A DNA stretch of 64,000 nucleotides. Origin: Odontesthes bonariensis (Eukaryota > Chordata > Actinopteri > Atheriniformes > Atherinopsidae). Shown here in pieces: positions 12,139-24,399 of the stretch (position 1 is the stretch's first letter; every line of letters starts with the position of its first letter). Under the pieces are notes generated by a model. That model searched no databases. It was not told where the DNA came from and was given only the letters and a program-made list of their open reading frames with translations. A program made the translations under genes and the position numbers. The stretch spans positions 10,572,284 through 10,636,283 of the forward strand of contig NC_134526.1 of NCBI RefSeq assembly GCF_027942865.1, written 5' to 3'.

Positions 12139-14399
12139 ATAAATCTTTTCACTAAAGCTATTTGTGTATGTCTGTCTCTTGAATGAGTTTGTAAGTGTGC
12201 TCAAAAGAGATGAAATTCAAATATTTTCATCCTAAATGAGGAGTCTCTATGTGTTTACGAGGTACTTATAATGATCACTTTGAGGTCAGATATAGAAACA
12301 AAGCTTCCAGTTTTTATAGCTTAGTATGTGCCAATACTGTATTTATAGTATTATTATGTGAGATTGTATTCAATAATTTTATTTTATTTGCTATATGTTC
12401 AAAAAACAATAAGGCTTACTATAAAACCCACACATTAGTTAAATTTGGTCTGAAAGTAATCATGAAAACAAATTTTGCTCCAATTACTATTTATCTTTTT
12501 ACAAACCAGTAAACTCAATGAGACAAAGGGGGATTATGATCTTGGCATGCTGAACAGGAGAGGGTGGAGATCCTTTTACTATGTCTGCTCAGTAACTTAT
12601 TACTCACACTGGACACTATATAACTCTTTAATTGGGAAGAAAGCCCCATCTTGATGTTTAAGTTATTTTTGCTCCGATGGCATAGCCATTTCTATGTACA
12701 TATAGTCATTAACCGTGTGAAAACATGGGTATCTAATGCAGTAGACAGACTATCTCCTTTTACTTTGCATCTCTTAGGAAGATATCAGGTTCCACTGATT
12801 CTTTTTACAATCTCAATACTGCCTTACCTGATTCTGGTTACCCTTTAGATTTATGATGCTTTAGCAGAATTCAATGCTGCAGTCACAATGACGCTCAGAT
12901 CAAAGGTTTTGGCCATTGTCTCCATTTCATATGCATAAAAGCCATGCATAATATAGAGGTATAATGTAGGCCTGTTTAAATTCAGTCCCTAAAGTCTTGT
13001 TGAGTGACATATTGGAGTAATGACACAGAGTCCCAATGAACAGATGGGGACACTGAACAGAAACTTTTGTTAGTCAAAGCTTAGAAATGAGGATAAATTC
13101 CCACACATTTGCTAATATTTTTCTTTTCGATCTCCTCTCCGTGTTTTCACAATACCTGCACGTTAATCTGCGTTCATGTTTTCTATGATATTGTTTACTG
13201 AATGTGTTTATGAGCGTGTGTTTGTATTCATTACTATTTGTGTGTTTGCATGCTTCTGTTGCGACTATCAGGGAGTAGGTACTCATCCACCTGCACATGC
13301 AGATACAGATATTTTTATCAAAGAATTTCATTTGTGCATTTTGTGATTTGTACCTTAAAATGAAAGGCAAACGAAAGATATGATAATGTGTTTTCTTGTG
13401 TAGCTAAATCTAAGAAGCTCAGCATTTGTGCATTGAAACAGGTGTTATTTACTTTCAAACAGCAGTGAATAGCTGTTTTACTTGGTAAAAGCTTGGGTCA
13501 AAATCTTTTCAGGATGTTAAAAAAAGAGGGAGGAGGTGCACCTTCAAAGTTGGCGTGAGAAAAAAGAATCTGCTGATCACACTAAAACAACAATAAAGCT
13601 CCAGTGGAACTCACTGCTGGAAAAAGCAAAGATGAATGAGAGAGAATTGTTGCTGAGAACAAACTAGGAAGGAACATTTTAAAAACGTAACTTTAAAATG
13701 AGAAAAAGAGAAACAGGATCCATATGAATAATAGAATTATAATAATAATATTTTTTAAATAATTCCAGGCATTCACTCAAGGTAATAATATTTCTATTAA
13801 TAAAGTCATACTGTTTTTACATCACAATATAATATGTAACTATTCATTTATATCTGTTTTGGAGCTGTTGTATTTTTTTCTACAGGTTTCTCTATATTTC
13901 TGTGTACTGTATGTACTGATGAAAAAATAAATCTAAATACAATTTCTTGTTTTCTTTGAACTACAGTATTTACTTGCCTTGAAATATATACAATATGCAA
14001 TACATTTCTACAGAACACGAGGACTCTAACGAGTCAAACTGGGATAGTCTAAGCAAAACTTATGTAGTTCTGTGACTGATGTTTAAGAGTGAAGTGCAGC
14101 TTTTTGAACACCAAAGGTACAATTAGCTGCTTATCAGATATTTTTCTTCCTCAAAGTGCTCAGGAGAATACCTAAAAGGTACAATTTTGAACGTCTTCAG
14201 CCTCAGAATGTGCTCTCAAAGACTGCCATCTAGAGGCAGCCTTCGGCTGTGTATTTACAACCGTTAGCTCAACATCTCCAAGCACTCCAAGAACACCTTT
14301 TAAAAAAGATTTAAAAGCTAAATGTTTGGTTCCATTTTCTATGGACTTTCTACATACTCTTCTATAGACTGTTAGCATATGTATGTGCTGTAGTATATA

Positions 14400-14424
14400 C
14401 ATACATACATATTATGTATGTATG
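14400..14424. repeat. CATA/TATG microsatellite forming a perfect palindrome
   Basis: Twelve bases of CATA repeats are followed, after one central T, by twelve bases of TATG repeats. The two arms are exact reverse complements. It can form a cruciform or hairpin but is most simply a simple-sequence tract. Confidence 0.85.
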
Positions 14425-16462
14425 AAACTTGTCTTTTTGCCCTTCCATAGTTCATCTTCCTGTCTCTTCTTCTGATAACACCAGCTCTAAACATGTCTTG
14501 ACATCCAACAGGGCCTGGTAGTCTTTGATAGTTCATTGTGTGTCTGACCTGATGTGTCAGGCTGAAAGCAGGCGCCAGCAGCCCCGTCACTGGAGCTCAA
14601 TTTCAGGCTCCATGTCAGTCAGTTTCATTTGTAAAGAATCTGCAAAGATAAGACAAAATAAGTCAAATACCTTGGAGTCTCACTGATATGCGTGTTTGTT
14701 TGGTTTTTCAAATTTATGCAGGTTATATTTTGCAGACTCTTCATTATTCCTGTGACAGATACTTGAGGGTAGAAAATCCTGTTATTTCTGGCAAGCTATG
14801 GGAATAACTTCACCATAGTAGTTTATTATTTTGAAATCTCTCTGGATACAGAGTGACACTTGAGGAAGTACAGTCAATTTTTTCTGTTTCTTTGTTTTTT
14901 TTACATTTAACAAGAAATCTTTTCATGTCTGTAAAACTGGTCAGTTCTGTTATAAAGGTGCATTGGACCAGAAATGTTGAGACATTCTGTTAAAGCCTCA
15001 AGGTACCTATGTCCCATTTATTCATACATTAGTATTATCATTTAATTAGATCTGACTTTCATAGAAAATTAGTTGTCTCTATTTCTGAGGACAAATAATT
15101 ACAAACAAAGCACTTGCAGTTGAAAAACGTCACTCATACTGATGACTCCAGGAAAAAAAATACATCAGTTGTTGTTCCTCTCCGAGTGTCCCAGTTTCAT
15201 CTCACTGTTCTTGTTTTTCAATCTGAGTTGTTTTTTTGTCTCAGGGTTCTTTGCTGAGTCATTTTCACCCGCCTTGTGAGGCTGTTTTCTTAAAAAGAAT
15301 AACACTTCTGTAACCCCAGAGCTTGTTGTTGCTTGACATCAGCAGCAGATGAATAATAAGTGAATAATAGAATTCAAAGAGAATGCTTATTTGAATAAAA
15401 AAGAAAACGTGGCCAGAAATATCTCAAAATGAAAGCTAATGTTGCTTAAAGCATCCCTGGAGAATTTGCTCTTTGGCTCCACCCACAGTTGTTGTAACGC
15501 CACTGTTGTAAGACAAACCTCCATCTGAGGCCTGCATATGTATAGCTATACACATAAATATGTTGTTATGCTGTAAAGATTGACAAAAAGAAACAGAAGT
15601 TCTAGAAGCTACAAAAAAATGTAAAGAGATGAGTCAGGATAATGTTACAGCACCTAACATGTATAAGACTGCATATTCTTTTTAAATACGATGATATATG
15701 TGATGACCAATTTTATCTGTAATGTAGTTAAGTTTTTATGATATCAATTTTTGAAGCTTTTGAATGTCACATACTTATGAACTGAATACATGTACAAAGT
15801 TGTATTACATTGGCATATATTACATTGGTATATATTGCAAGATAGCGGAGAACATTTTAAGGCTGCAAACTTCTAACACTTTGATGGGAAATTTGCAAAA
15901 AACTGACTGAAACAGAACTAAGGTGGCTAACTGAGGCTTCATCTGAAACACAGACACTATTACCAATAGGTTTCAATATCTAATGAGTAACGTAACATAG
16001 ATGAGCAAGCTGCTGTAGTGATTTGTGTATTTCAAGTTAGTCATGATGCAGAGCACTGTAGCAAATGTCTCGAGTATATAAACATGTTTAATCAGTTCTA
16101 TTATAGGAATCAACCACAGCTTCAATCTCCTGTTGTCTACAGCTTACACAGAGCAGAGGGAGAAATGATCATGATCATATTCTTTTCGTAATTATCAATC
16201 TGCCGTCAGTTATTACTCACTGACAACAACAATGAAGCTAACTCTGTATCTGTCTGTCATCCTGTTTTTTCTCCATGCTCTCTCCAGAAGTGAAATCCCT
16301 GATGTGTAGTGTTCCATGTCTTGCTCACGCAACTTATCTCTTCGTCATAACTTCTTTCCATGGCGTTGTCTTTGGTCTTTTTGCTGCATATGCCACCGAT
16401 TTTAATTTTTTACTTTACCTGCAAAGATAGCCATGTATTTTTTTCTTTTTTTATACTTTATT

Positions 16463-16696
16463 TGGTAAATGGACTATAAGCCAAATTCATCCAAGCACTC
16501 GCACACTCATACAGCATATCTTAGTTGATACAATGTTATAGGCTACACTGCTTTTCTCTCTATCATACACATTCACACACGAATGGACGCATCGGTAGGC
16601 AACGTAGGGTTCAATGTCATACCCAAGGACACTTCGACATGTGGTCCAGGGAAGCCACGGTTGGCAGATGACTGCTCTTCTTCCTGAGCCCCATTT
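16463..16696 (+). repeat. degraded dispersed teleost repeat
   Basis: The order of short blocks GTAAATGGACT, CACTCGCACACTCATACA, CACATTCACACACGAATGG, GGGTTCAATGTC and CCCAAGGACACTTCGACATG, ending near CTTCCTGAGCC, matches a very common fish interspersed repeat that I know by its sequence but cannot name with confidence. The copy is internally deleted and its TATAGCGC-type block is lost. Confidence 0.7.
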
Positions 16697-18266
16697 GCCC
16701 CTTAATTAGTTATGACAAATGTTAGTTGTTATCTTGTTGCACGTGCATTATGTGGTGACTTAAGAGCAAAATGGTGTGGAGTGTGATATAACAGCCATTG
16801 GGCGCTGTTTGAGGGCCAGGGAGGAGGATAGTAACTGTTGGTGTACCTCAAAATGAGGGTTCACAAATTTCTCTTGTGTTCCTTTAATGTCTGCTGAATG
16901 CAAAAGCTGTTTTCAAACACATTCACAGTGTCGGCTTAAAACACGATAATGCGTCAGTGTTGTGTTTACTGCTTATTTCCACTTGTTTCTGGGCTGTCAA
17001 AAAATAAATCTCACAAGTTTAAGAGTTACACGCTTACCATAACGCCATGTGTTTCAAAGACTTCTCATGTCCTGAGCTGGAATGTAGCTCTAATGTAGTC
17101 ATTTTAACTCGTTTTTTATTTACCAATGAATGAAACCTTCTCTTTTTTCTATTTTTTTGTTTCTCACTTATTGCTGACGTCTCCAAAACCGCATAATAGC
17201 ATTACTGATTTTAGTCATTGGTAGGCATTTGAGCTATTGTTTACATGCATGTACAGTATGCTTGTATTTATCACTTTTTAGCTTACTCTTCATTTTATTC
17301 TGTGCCTCAAAATTTCCAGGGCTGCCCAAAATACAGCCTGGATAGAACAACTGAGTTTGTCCCTCAGGTCCGTGCACTCATTATGCCATTACCTTGTTCT
17401 GCTGTAGCTCCAGTCCATGTTTATTTACGTGTTAGCCTTGTCAAACCATTAAAGGTGACCTTCAGGTTGATGCAGGCCCTTCTTATTTTACCTCGTCATA
17501 AGAGAACTGAAGAATAATTACACTCAATTTTTCTGTTGGCAGTGAAACAAGGATTATTTTGACTGATCAGGCAGCAGTTTTGTTGTCAAAACCTACTTGA
17601 ACGTACAGTCATCTGCTGCAAGCGTTATGTCAGCCAGCTAAAGGGTCAGCTCAGACACAGCAGTGCCAGCTGCCTGGCTCTCACACAACAAAGTAATTAC
17701 TCATGTCATACTGAATGACTTGCATCAGTGGATGCAATCTTTTAATTTTCATAAATTCTGGCAGAACTCCAGTGTGTACAAGTGGCCATGAACTTCCAGG
17801 TGAAAAAACGTGGAATGCAGATTGATTTTAATTAACAAAAGCCCCTTTAAAGCAAATAAGATATCAATAACTTGTCAGTAACATTACATTACCTTGACAT
17901 AGACTGGCCCAAAAGCTTCATTTCTTAATACTGCTGTAGAGGTTCATCTGCTTTCACTAATGCTCCATATAAAGCAGTCAAGCTGACATTGTTCAGACTC
18001 AATGCCAAAGTCCCGCCACACTGGTTCTGCCTAAGTCTGCCAAAGCAAGCAGCAGTTGATACAAAGATGTCCTTACCTGCCATCCTGCCAACTACCCAGA
18101 GACCTCCAGCACCCAAACCAAAACCCACCATCTGCAATTGAAGATGCAGCTGAGACTCACTTCTCACTACTATAGCGTGTGGTGGGTGTACAGAATATTT
18201 TCTGCTATGCAAGCCCTGAGTAAAATGTGTCACGAATCTACCCACAAGCATCTAAATTTCTTCATA

Positions 18267-18420
18267 ATGTAAATGTAAATGTAAAAATGTAAATTTACTT
18301 TATTTATACAGCCCTTTACAGACAATCCTTTCAGTGTACCAAAGTTTTTGAGATAATGAGATAAATTAAATCACTAGTTGTTCAAAAGGGGTATAAAAGT
18401 CTGAATTTTAGGAAGACCCA
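18267..18420. repeat. TTTATTTATA-CAGC repeat with simple-repeat tail (copy A)
   Basis: Irregular ATGTAA units (18267-18294) abut TTTATTTATACAGCCCTTTA. The same arrangement, a short simple repeat followed by TTTATTTATA.AGC.C.TTT.A, recurs at 26186 and 31958. This fits copies of one retroposon family lying in the same orientation with their tails at the low-coordinate side. Confidence 0.55.
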
Positions 18421-18996
18421 GTAGTAATCTTCTCAAAGGTTTTCAGAACTGTCCTTGACTGCACTCTGCCTGAATTAGCTAATTTGTCAATCTAAACTGA
18501 TCCTGTCAGATCTTTACAAAGAAAAAATATATGTGGAGGCCTTCAGACATGCTCAGGGAGTAATTTCAGCTCCACAACATCCAGTCTGCCCACTTCAGTG
18601 TCAGTGGAGACCCTTGAAACTGAGGCCCATGGGACTGTATTCAAATCAGATGACTGACACAAGTGAAGGCATCTTAGTGTGTTACGTAATTGTGCCGTGA
18701 TCTATCTGGGAGGAGGCAGGGTAAACTATTGGTCTCATGCTTTGATCAATTTGTAGTGATAGCATGAAGCTGCAGAAATCCCCAGATCCATTAGAGCAAA
18801 TTATATTGTATCATAAGCCTTAACAATATCTGACATTATTGTGTCTTCACATAAAAACGTTTTCATAAATCTGAAAATCTGTCTCACTCTCTTTTTTTTT
18901 CTCTATTGCTTTTTTTCCCCACAGTTAACTTTGCTTTTAGATGTGTCAATAATGCTGCTAGCTTACTAAAGCAGTTTATCCCTATACCACATAGCG

Positions 18997-19009
18997 CCAC
19001 CAGGGGGCA
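18997..19009 (+). promoter_or_regulatory. CTCF-type binding core
   Basis: CCACCAGGGGGCA matches the CTCF core consensus (CCASYAGRKGGCR) at every position and is embedded in GCGCCACCAGGGGGCAAAG. It lies between the actinoporin-like pair and ramp2. Occupancy cannot be told from sequence, and fish repeats sometimes carry such cores. Confidence 0.5.
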
Positions 19010-20890
19010 AAGTTTCCTGGCAAGATTTTTAAACTCTCGTGCTGTAAAGTGACTTTGGTGGGCTATTTAACATAGACATATTCTTTTGTGAAGAACTGAC
19101 ACGATTTAACCGATCAAGTTCAAATGACATTAATGTCATCAGAAATGGCATCTGGTTTGCTGTAACAATGAGGAGTAACAGGAAAAATGGATGCGATCAG
19201 AAGTGGGTGGGGATGAGGATGACCCAGGTTCCAGAAAGGAAAAAGGTCACCAAACACATTTTCCCACCCAGCTCAAACACACACACACATATGCACACTT
19301 CCAAACACAAAAAAGAGGCCCTCAACTCTGTGTTGTGTGCCATATGAGGGTGTGATGCATTACTGCTGTCACTACTTCCTTTACGACATCAGCACAGCAA
19401 CTCCACCACTGCTCACTAAAGATACAGTGAAGCACAACCTGAGGGAAATAAGAATAAAAAAAAGCCAGGCCATCTCTGATACTCTCAAGGGAACGGAGTG
19501 TTTAATTAAAAATGATGGGGAAAGGGTACTTTCACCAGAATGATGCAGTAGCCCTGTTTTTATATATATCTTTAGAAGACGAGCTGGACTTAATTTGACT
19601 GTTTCATGTTCATTGCAGTTTCTGCTATCGGTTTAATAGCTGCACAAATGCACAAAAAACAAACAGCAGTCGAAAAATCTACCTGTAGATTTAATGGTCT
19701 AAAACATCAAATATATATGTAAAGAAAATATAAAGTGATAGCAGACAGGGCATATTCTCTCAAACTGTACAGTAAGTCGACTATATTCTTACAATGACAG
19801 TGTTATAACAACGTATATAAATACACATTTAGTTTCAAATCTAAAAGCTTTTACAACAGCTTTATCGTCATTTAAAATCAAACCATATTCAACCACGCTC
19901 ATGATGCAAGTGAAAGATACCTTTTTATCTTTTTGTCATTACTCAGTGTTTCTCACTATCAGATACAGACAGTTTAAAATTTCCTTTGTCTGGATGAAAA
20001 TAAACTGTAAATTACTTGGCCCTTCAATATGAACATGAGGATCATTCTATTAAGGAGGGAGAGGTGAAGACATCATGATGATAAAACACAATACAAGGAG
20101 GTCTTCAACTCTGGTCGCACCCATTCATTGTATCCCATCTGTAACCTCTGACCCCAAACTTCCCATACGCTATGACTCACATAACCAGATCCATGCATTC
20201 AGCTCTACTCATTTTCCTGTTCTCCCCACACACATCGACATCAGACGTTGAAGTCTTTATCCAATTCAGACTAAAGACATTCAAACACATCATCGTCCTA
20301 CAAACATTTTCAAATTTGTAACTCAGATTAAAATTTGAGCAGTTGTAAATAAAAAGTTGCAAATGAGAAGTTAAGCAGTTCTAATGAAAATTGCCTTGTC
20401 ATTTATAAGCACAGAGGTGTCTCACTTATTTTACATTTGCAAGCTCTACAGCTTTTGTCATCGCAAATAACCCTGATTACATGTCTTCCAGTTTAAATGA
20501 AGCTCTGTCTTCTGAAAAATGTGTGCATGCTGGTTCAGCTCTCTGGTTAGGTAATTGAAAACAAAGCTATGTCACAGCTGTTCCTCAAAGCGTAGATACA
20601 GTAAATGAGATACAGTATTGTGTAGGCGACATAGGATTCTGACATAGTGAGTCTCAATGAACATGAGGAAGTCTGTCAATAAACAGTAATTATTGTGACA
20701 GCACAGAGCACTAACTAATTTTGTACTATCAGAGGGGGTTTCCTGTGGTTGATAAATTCAGGAAGTCATCAGAGATTCTCCAGATATTCAGTCCTTTGCA
20801 AAGTCACTGGTGAGATGAAAACGCAGAGGCACTCCAGGCATGAACAAGCAGTCCTCAGGTTGGGAATGAAAGGATGTCAGAGGTCATCAC

Positions 20891-23800
20891 TCAGGAGCTT
20901 CCATCCCCATTTTTGGTCTTGAGCACCACCAGGCTAACCATGACCGGTATCAGGCAGATGGGAATAAACACCAGGGCAAAGACTATGGGTGGTGGTGGGT
21001 CACTAAACTCCTCTGTGGGGCATTCCTTGAAAAACTTGGAATGAATGTCTACAAAAATTAGTTCCACCAGCGGGTTGGGCCATGGGATCAGGAGACAGTC
21101 AGATATCTCCTCAGTGCAAATGCTTAGGTTGCTATACAAACTGCAGAAAGGGAGAATGTTGAAACATAGTCAGATAACAGCAAATATTTAGCAATGTCTT
21201 CAGTGCAAAGCAAAATGTAATCGCATACCACTTACCTGTTCACATTACGCCAGATGCACCAATCAGTGTTGTTTAGTGATATCATTGCATTCTCAAAATG
21301 GGACTGACATAAATGGATAAAAAGTGTGGACAGGCAATCCATTGATGGTCCACCATATTCTTGCCCACAGAAATGGCAAAATGCCAAACAGTTGTGAGAA
21401 AATCCACAAGCTGCAAAAACAGAGAGAAAAGAAGTAGAGGAGAAAACACCAGGGGAAAAAAATACAGAAAATTTGGAGCATGGTAATAAGAATAATCAAT
21501 TCTAGATGAGTCAGTCTTTGCAAAATGACAATTTAGGTTTTACTACAGAAAATAGCAATGTCACCTACCAATTGACTGGGTTGTGTCTCCGGATGCATCT
21601 AAAAAGGGGAGAAAAATCCGACTTTAAAATGAAAAACATCAAATACAAACTTCAGATCCTCCAAACAAGCTCTTTCTGATTCAGTTCAAATTTGAATCCT
21701 GTGAGAATTTTTGTCCACTGTAGCTCAATAATTCTCTTTACATCTGTTGTATTGAGGCAGGCATTTGCAGCTGCAGAAGGAAGACCACACACTCACCAGA
21801 GAGACAGGAGAGGAATACCCCAATGAAACCAAGTGCTGCCTTCATGTCAGAAAAAAAGAATAAAGGTGCGTTTTTCCCAGATAATGATCATGTATAAAAA
21901 AACCAAACTTCTTAGACTCTGTACAGCGAGGCATAACAGGAAACCCGACAGGATGGAGAAGACGGAGTGTAATCTTCGGTTACCAGATGTCCAAACAATG
22001 TTACCCGCAGTTACCAGATGTTCTTCGAAGATCTGTCTGATGGCCCTGTGTCTTGGCAGCAGCTCTTCCTCTGTCCAACATACGTTTCCTCAAGATTTTC
22101 TTCCTTTTTTAAAGGGGTGGAGGCAACAAAGATTGTCCTCTCCATTCTCCCAAATAAAAGGAGCACACCCAAGCTGGGGCTGGACTCACATCTGAAAACC
22201 CTTTACTCTTTAACTCTTGTTCTGCTTTTTAGTCTCAGTTTCTCACAGTCATAGGCCTGGCCAGCTCACAGCATGTGATTTATTTGCCTTTTGGGCTGCC
22301 TCTGCCAAATAGGAAACATAAGTAAACATTTAGGGCTTAGCGTTTTTGGGTGGATGTAATCATGACTCTGCAGGGTGTGCTGTGCAGACAGCCACGATTT
22401 CATATTTAGGTTAATTTGACCAAATCTGGAACAAGTTGTAAGTTAGAGCTGACCAGCTGTTTAAAAAGCAAGATTGCTTTACACATGCATGTGTGTAAAG
22501 GAAATATATTTCCATCACAGGTGTGGGAAATCTTTCCCTTTTTTTTATGTCACGAGGAGCTCAGTTCGCATCTGTCTGGTCGTTTCTCACTGTCACCACT
22601 CACAATCGCAAAGCTGAATGTGACAATTGAGTGAATAAAAAATTTAATCTGTTGTTCAGGTTTTCTCTCTCCGAGTTTGTAAATTTCTGTGTCATAGAAT
22701 CTACGTGTTGGGCCTCACACAACATCTGTTTGCCGAGCAGCATTTTGATTTAGTAATGACATCAGGAAATGTGTCTTTTCAGCAGAGGAGGAGCTCAGAG
22801 TTGGGGGGGAGTTGGCAGGGAAAGGAGGGAGACAGTCAGGGGGGAAAAAAAAGGCAGGCACAGGATGAGGAACAGTGAAAGGGGCGCTGCTTCAAAGTTC
22901 CAGTTGTTTCACAACTTGGAGTTCATGCGTTGATCATGAGCATTGCATGGGGTAAAATGACGAACAAATTCAGGAAGTTGAGCCAGGTGGGGGCTGCTCA
23001 TAATGAGGTTTCAGTTAACCTTTAACCCCAAACCATTATGGGCCTCATGTCTACTGCTGTTGACCCCTCTCTGGTAGAGACCCCCTCAGAAGTTTATCTT
23101 GGAATCTCATGACAATACACACAAGGAGATGTCTTGGCAGAAAGAAGAAACTCTGTGCTCTGCTTTCTGGGTTTGTCTGTTCCACGCCAAGCAAATCAGT
23201 TTAAGGAAGGGATCCAAAACAATCCCTGAGTGGACACATTTATATAATCACTATCTGGATCTCTAAAATTAATCAAATCTGAATAGTATTTACCAATTTC
23301 TGCTAAATGATTTCAGTAAGATTCAATCAAAACCTGATCATTTGTGGCTGTAATTTATAACAGTAGGGCTACATGACTTATAGCTATCAGTCTATGGTGA
23401 AGTTAAAATTTGCAACTTACTAGTCGTCATTTTATCCGTTGAAAAATAATCTATGCAGAAAGAGAAGTCAGGTTAATAATGTTGCTGAAATATTGCAGAT
23501 CATTGCAGATATATTGTCTTTAAAATAGACATACCTGTTACAGTAACCGGTTGCACAGTTACATCTTCATTAACCAGACAGACCACTGTTGTGCATCCTG
23601 CAATGAAAAAGATTCAATTACTGAAGGGCCAAATATTGCAGTTACGTGAAAGTGAAAACATACCAATCAAAGACATGAATTGATACTGAACAAAACTGTC
23701 ATGAACAATGTTGATTGTACAATTATTAGAATTTGTCAAAGTGGAAAAGGGTAAAGGGAATAGCAAGGGCTAAGTCATGGGGAGTCGACACATCAGTGCA

Positions 23801-24291
23801 TCCTCCCTTTGTCTCCCACTGTTTGATTGGAAGTCTTGATATATTTAGCTCAAGGACATTTAAATATATCTACAATAACTCCCCTTTGCACAAAAATGAA
23901 AAATCGTATTCAATTAACAGTAGTAAATGATAACCACTGCATGAAATGTTAAAAAAAACGATAATGTTTATCCCAGCATTTTCATAAAGAAACACAAAAA
24001 TCTTATTGAATATATGTCGTTGCCCAGGCTGTTCACACTAACTTGAAAATCTTTAAACCAAACTGTTTGAGCGTAAAATTTAATCCCAAAATGTATCTCC
24101 TTTCTGAAAGCTACTCTATTACTGAATGTTTCCAAAATTTCTCTTGAGAGGAAAAGACATTGCTTCAGAGGAGTAACGAAATGGACAAGATAAATAATCT
24201 ACTTACCCCAGATAAGAAGAATCACAAAACACCCAGAGAGCCCAAGAGAGAATCTGGTGAATGTCATTTTTCCTAACAATGCTCTGTTCAT
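20891..24291 (-). CDS. ramp2: receptor activity-modifying protein 2
   Basis: Minus-strand coding exons: 24291-24207, 23597-23535, 21598-21569, 21410-21236 and 21140-20891, giving 200 residues. RAMP2 is a single-pass partner of the calcitonin receptor-like receptor that directs adrenomedullin selectivity and surface delivery. The first exon encodes a hydrophobic signal peptide (FVILLIWG). The ectodomain carries the RAMP pattern: WCIW, then LYSNL..C, then PWPNPLVE, H..FF..C and FSDPP. The membrane segment at about 170-191 contains PICLIP, typical of RAMP2 rather than RAMP1 or RAMP3, and is followed by a short K-rich tail. The cysteine-rich stretch encoded by 21410-21236 has seven Cys, more than mammalian RAMP2. 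Position beside ezh1 in divergent orientation agrees with the human locus. A second first exon at 21845-21797 yields a 167-residue form. Confidence 0.88.
21797..21845 (-). CDS. ramp2: alternative first coding exon of ramp2
   Basis: ATG at 21845 opens a 49-base exon that encodes MKAALGFIGVFLSCLS and ends with a GTGAGT donor. Its phase (one base left over) is exactly that of the upstream exon ending at 23535, so both splice in frame to the exon at 21598-21569. The encoded peptide is a good signal sequence, so the short form would also be secreted into the membrane pathway, but it lacks about 50 residues replaced by 17. A TATA-like TTTTTTTATA lies about 50 bases upstream on the minus strand (near 21890-21900), consistent with an internal promoter. 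Use of this exon is inferred; it could also be the main start, with the upstream pair minor. Confidence 0.6.
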
Positions 24292-24375
24292 CTTCACTGG
24301 TGCGTAGGGATTACATATCTCAACCTTTTTCGCAGGAAGGCTCTGTAAAACAACAGGAAGCCCTCATTTCCTAGT

Positions 24376-24396
24376 ATGGGCGGATTCACCCAATGG
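24376..24396 (-). promoter_or_regulatory. ramp2: probable ramp2 upstream promoter elements
   Basis: About 90 bases upstream of the long-form start codon lie a GC box (GGGCGG at 24378-24383) and a CCAAT box (24390-24394), close together. No TATA box is evident. The placement suits a minus-strand promoter for the long ramp2 transcript. Confidence 0.4.
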
Positions 24397-24399
24397 GGC

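Larger units (their letters stand above)
12200..20880. other. intergenic region, no gene recognised
   Basis: No open frame here resembles a known protein. The longest, on the minus strand at 17925-18251, has mixed composition and no domain. What can be supported is a tetranucleotide palindrome (14400-14424), two degraded dispersed repeats (16463-16696 and 18267-18420) and a CTCF-type core (18997-19009). The far end probably contains the ramp2 3' UTR, but I found no canonical minus-strand AATAAA close to its stop codon. Confidence 0.6.

Noticed and set aside
17925-18251. Minus-strand open frame with an exon-like glycine-rich piece (MVGFGLGAGGLWVVG) between TTGCAG and GTAAGG
   Set aside because: No family similarity, no partner exons with matching phase nearby, and no promoter-like sequence. 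Kept only as a curiosity for transcript checking.
21839-21845. Reading the TTCTTTTTTTCTGACATGAAG stretch as an acceptor for an internal ramp2 exon starting at 21838
   Set aside because: An exon from there to 21797 would be out of frame between the flanking exons, whereas starting at the ATG (21845) gives a signal peptide in the correct phase.
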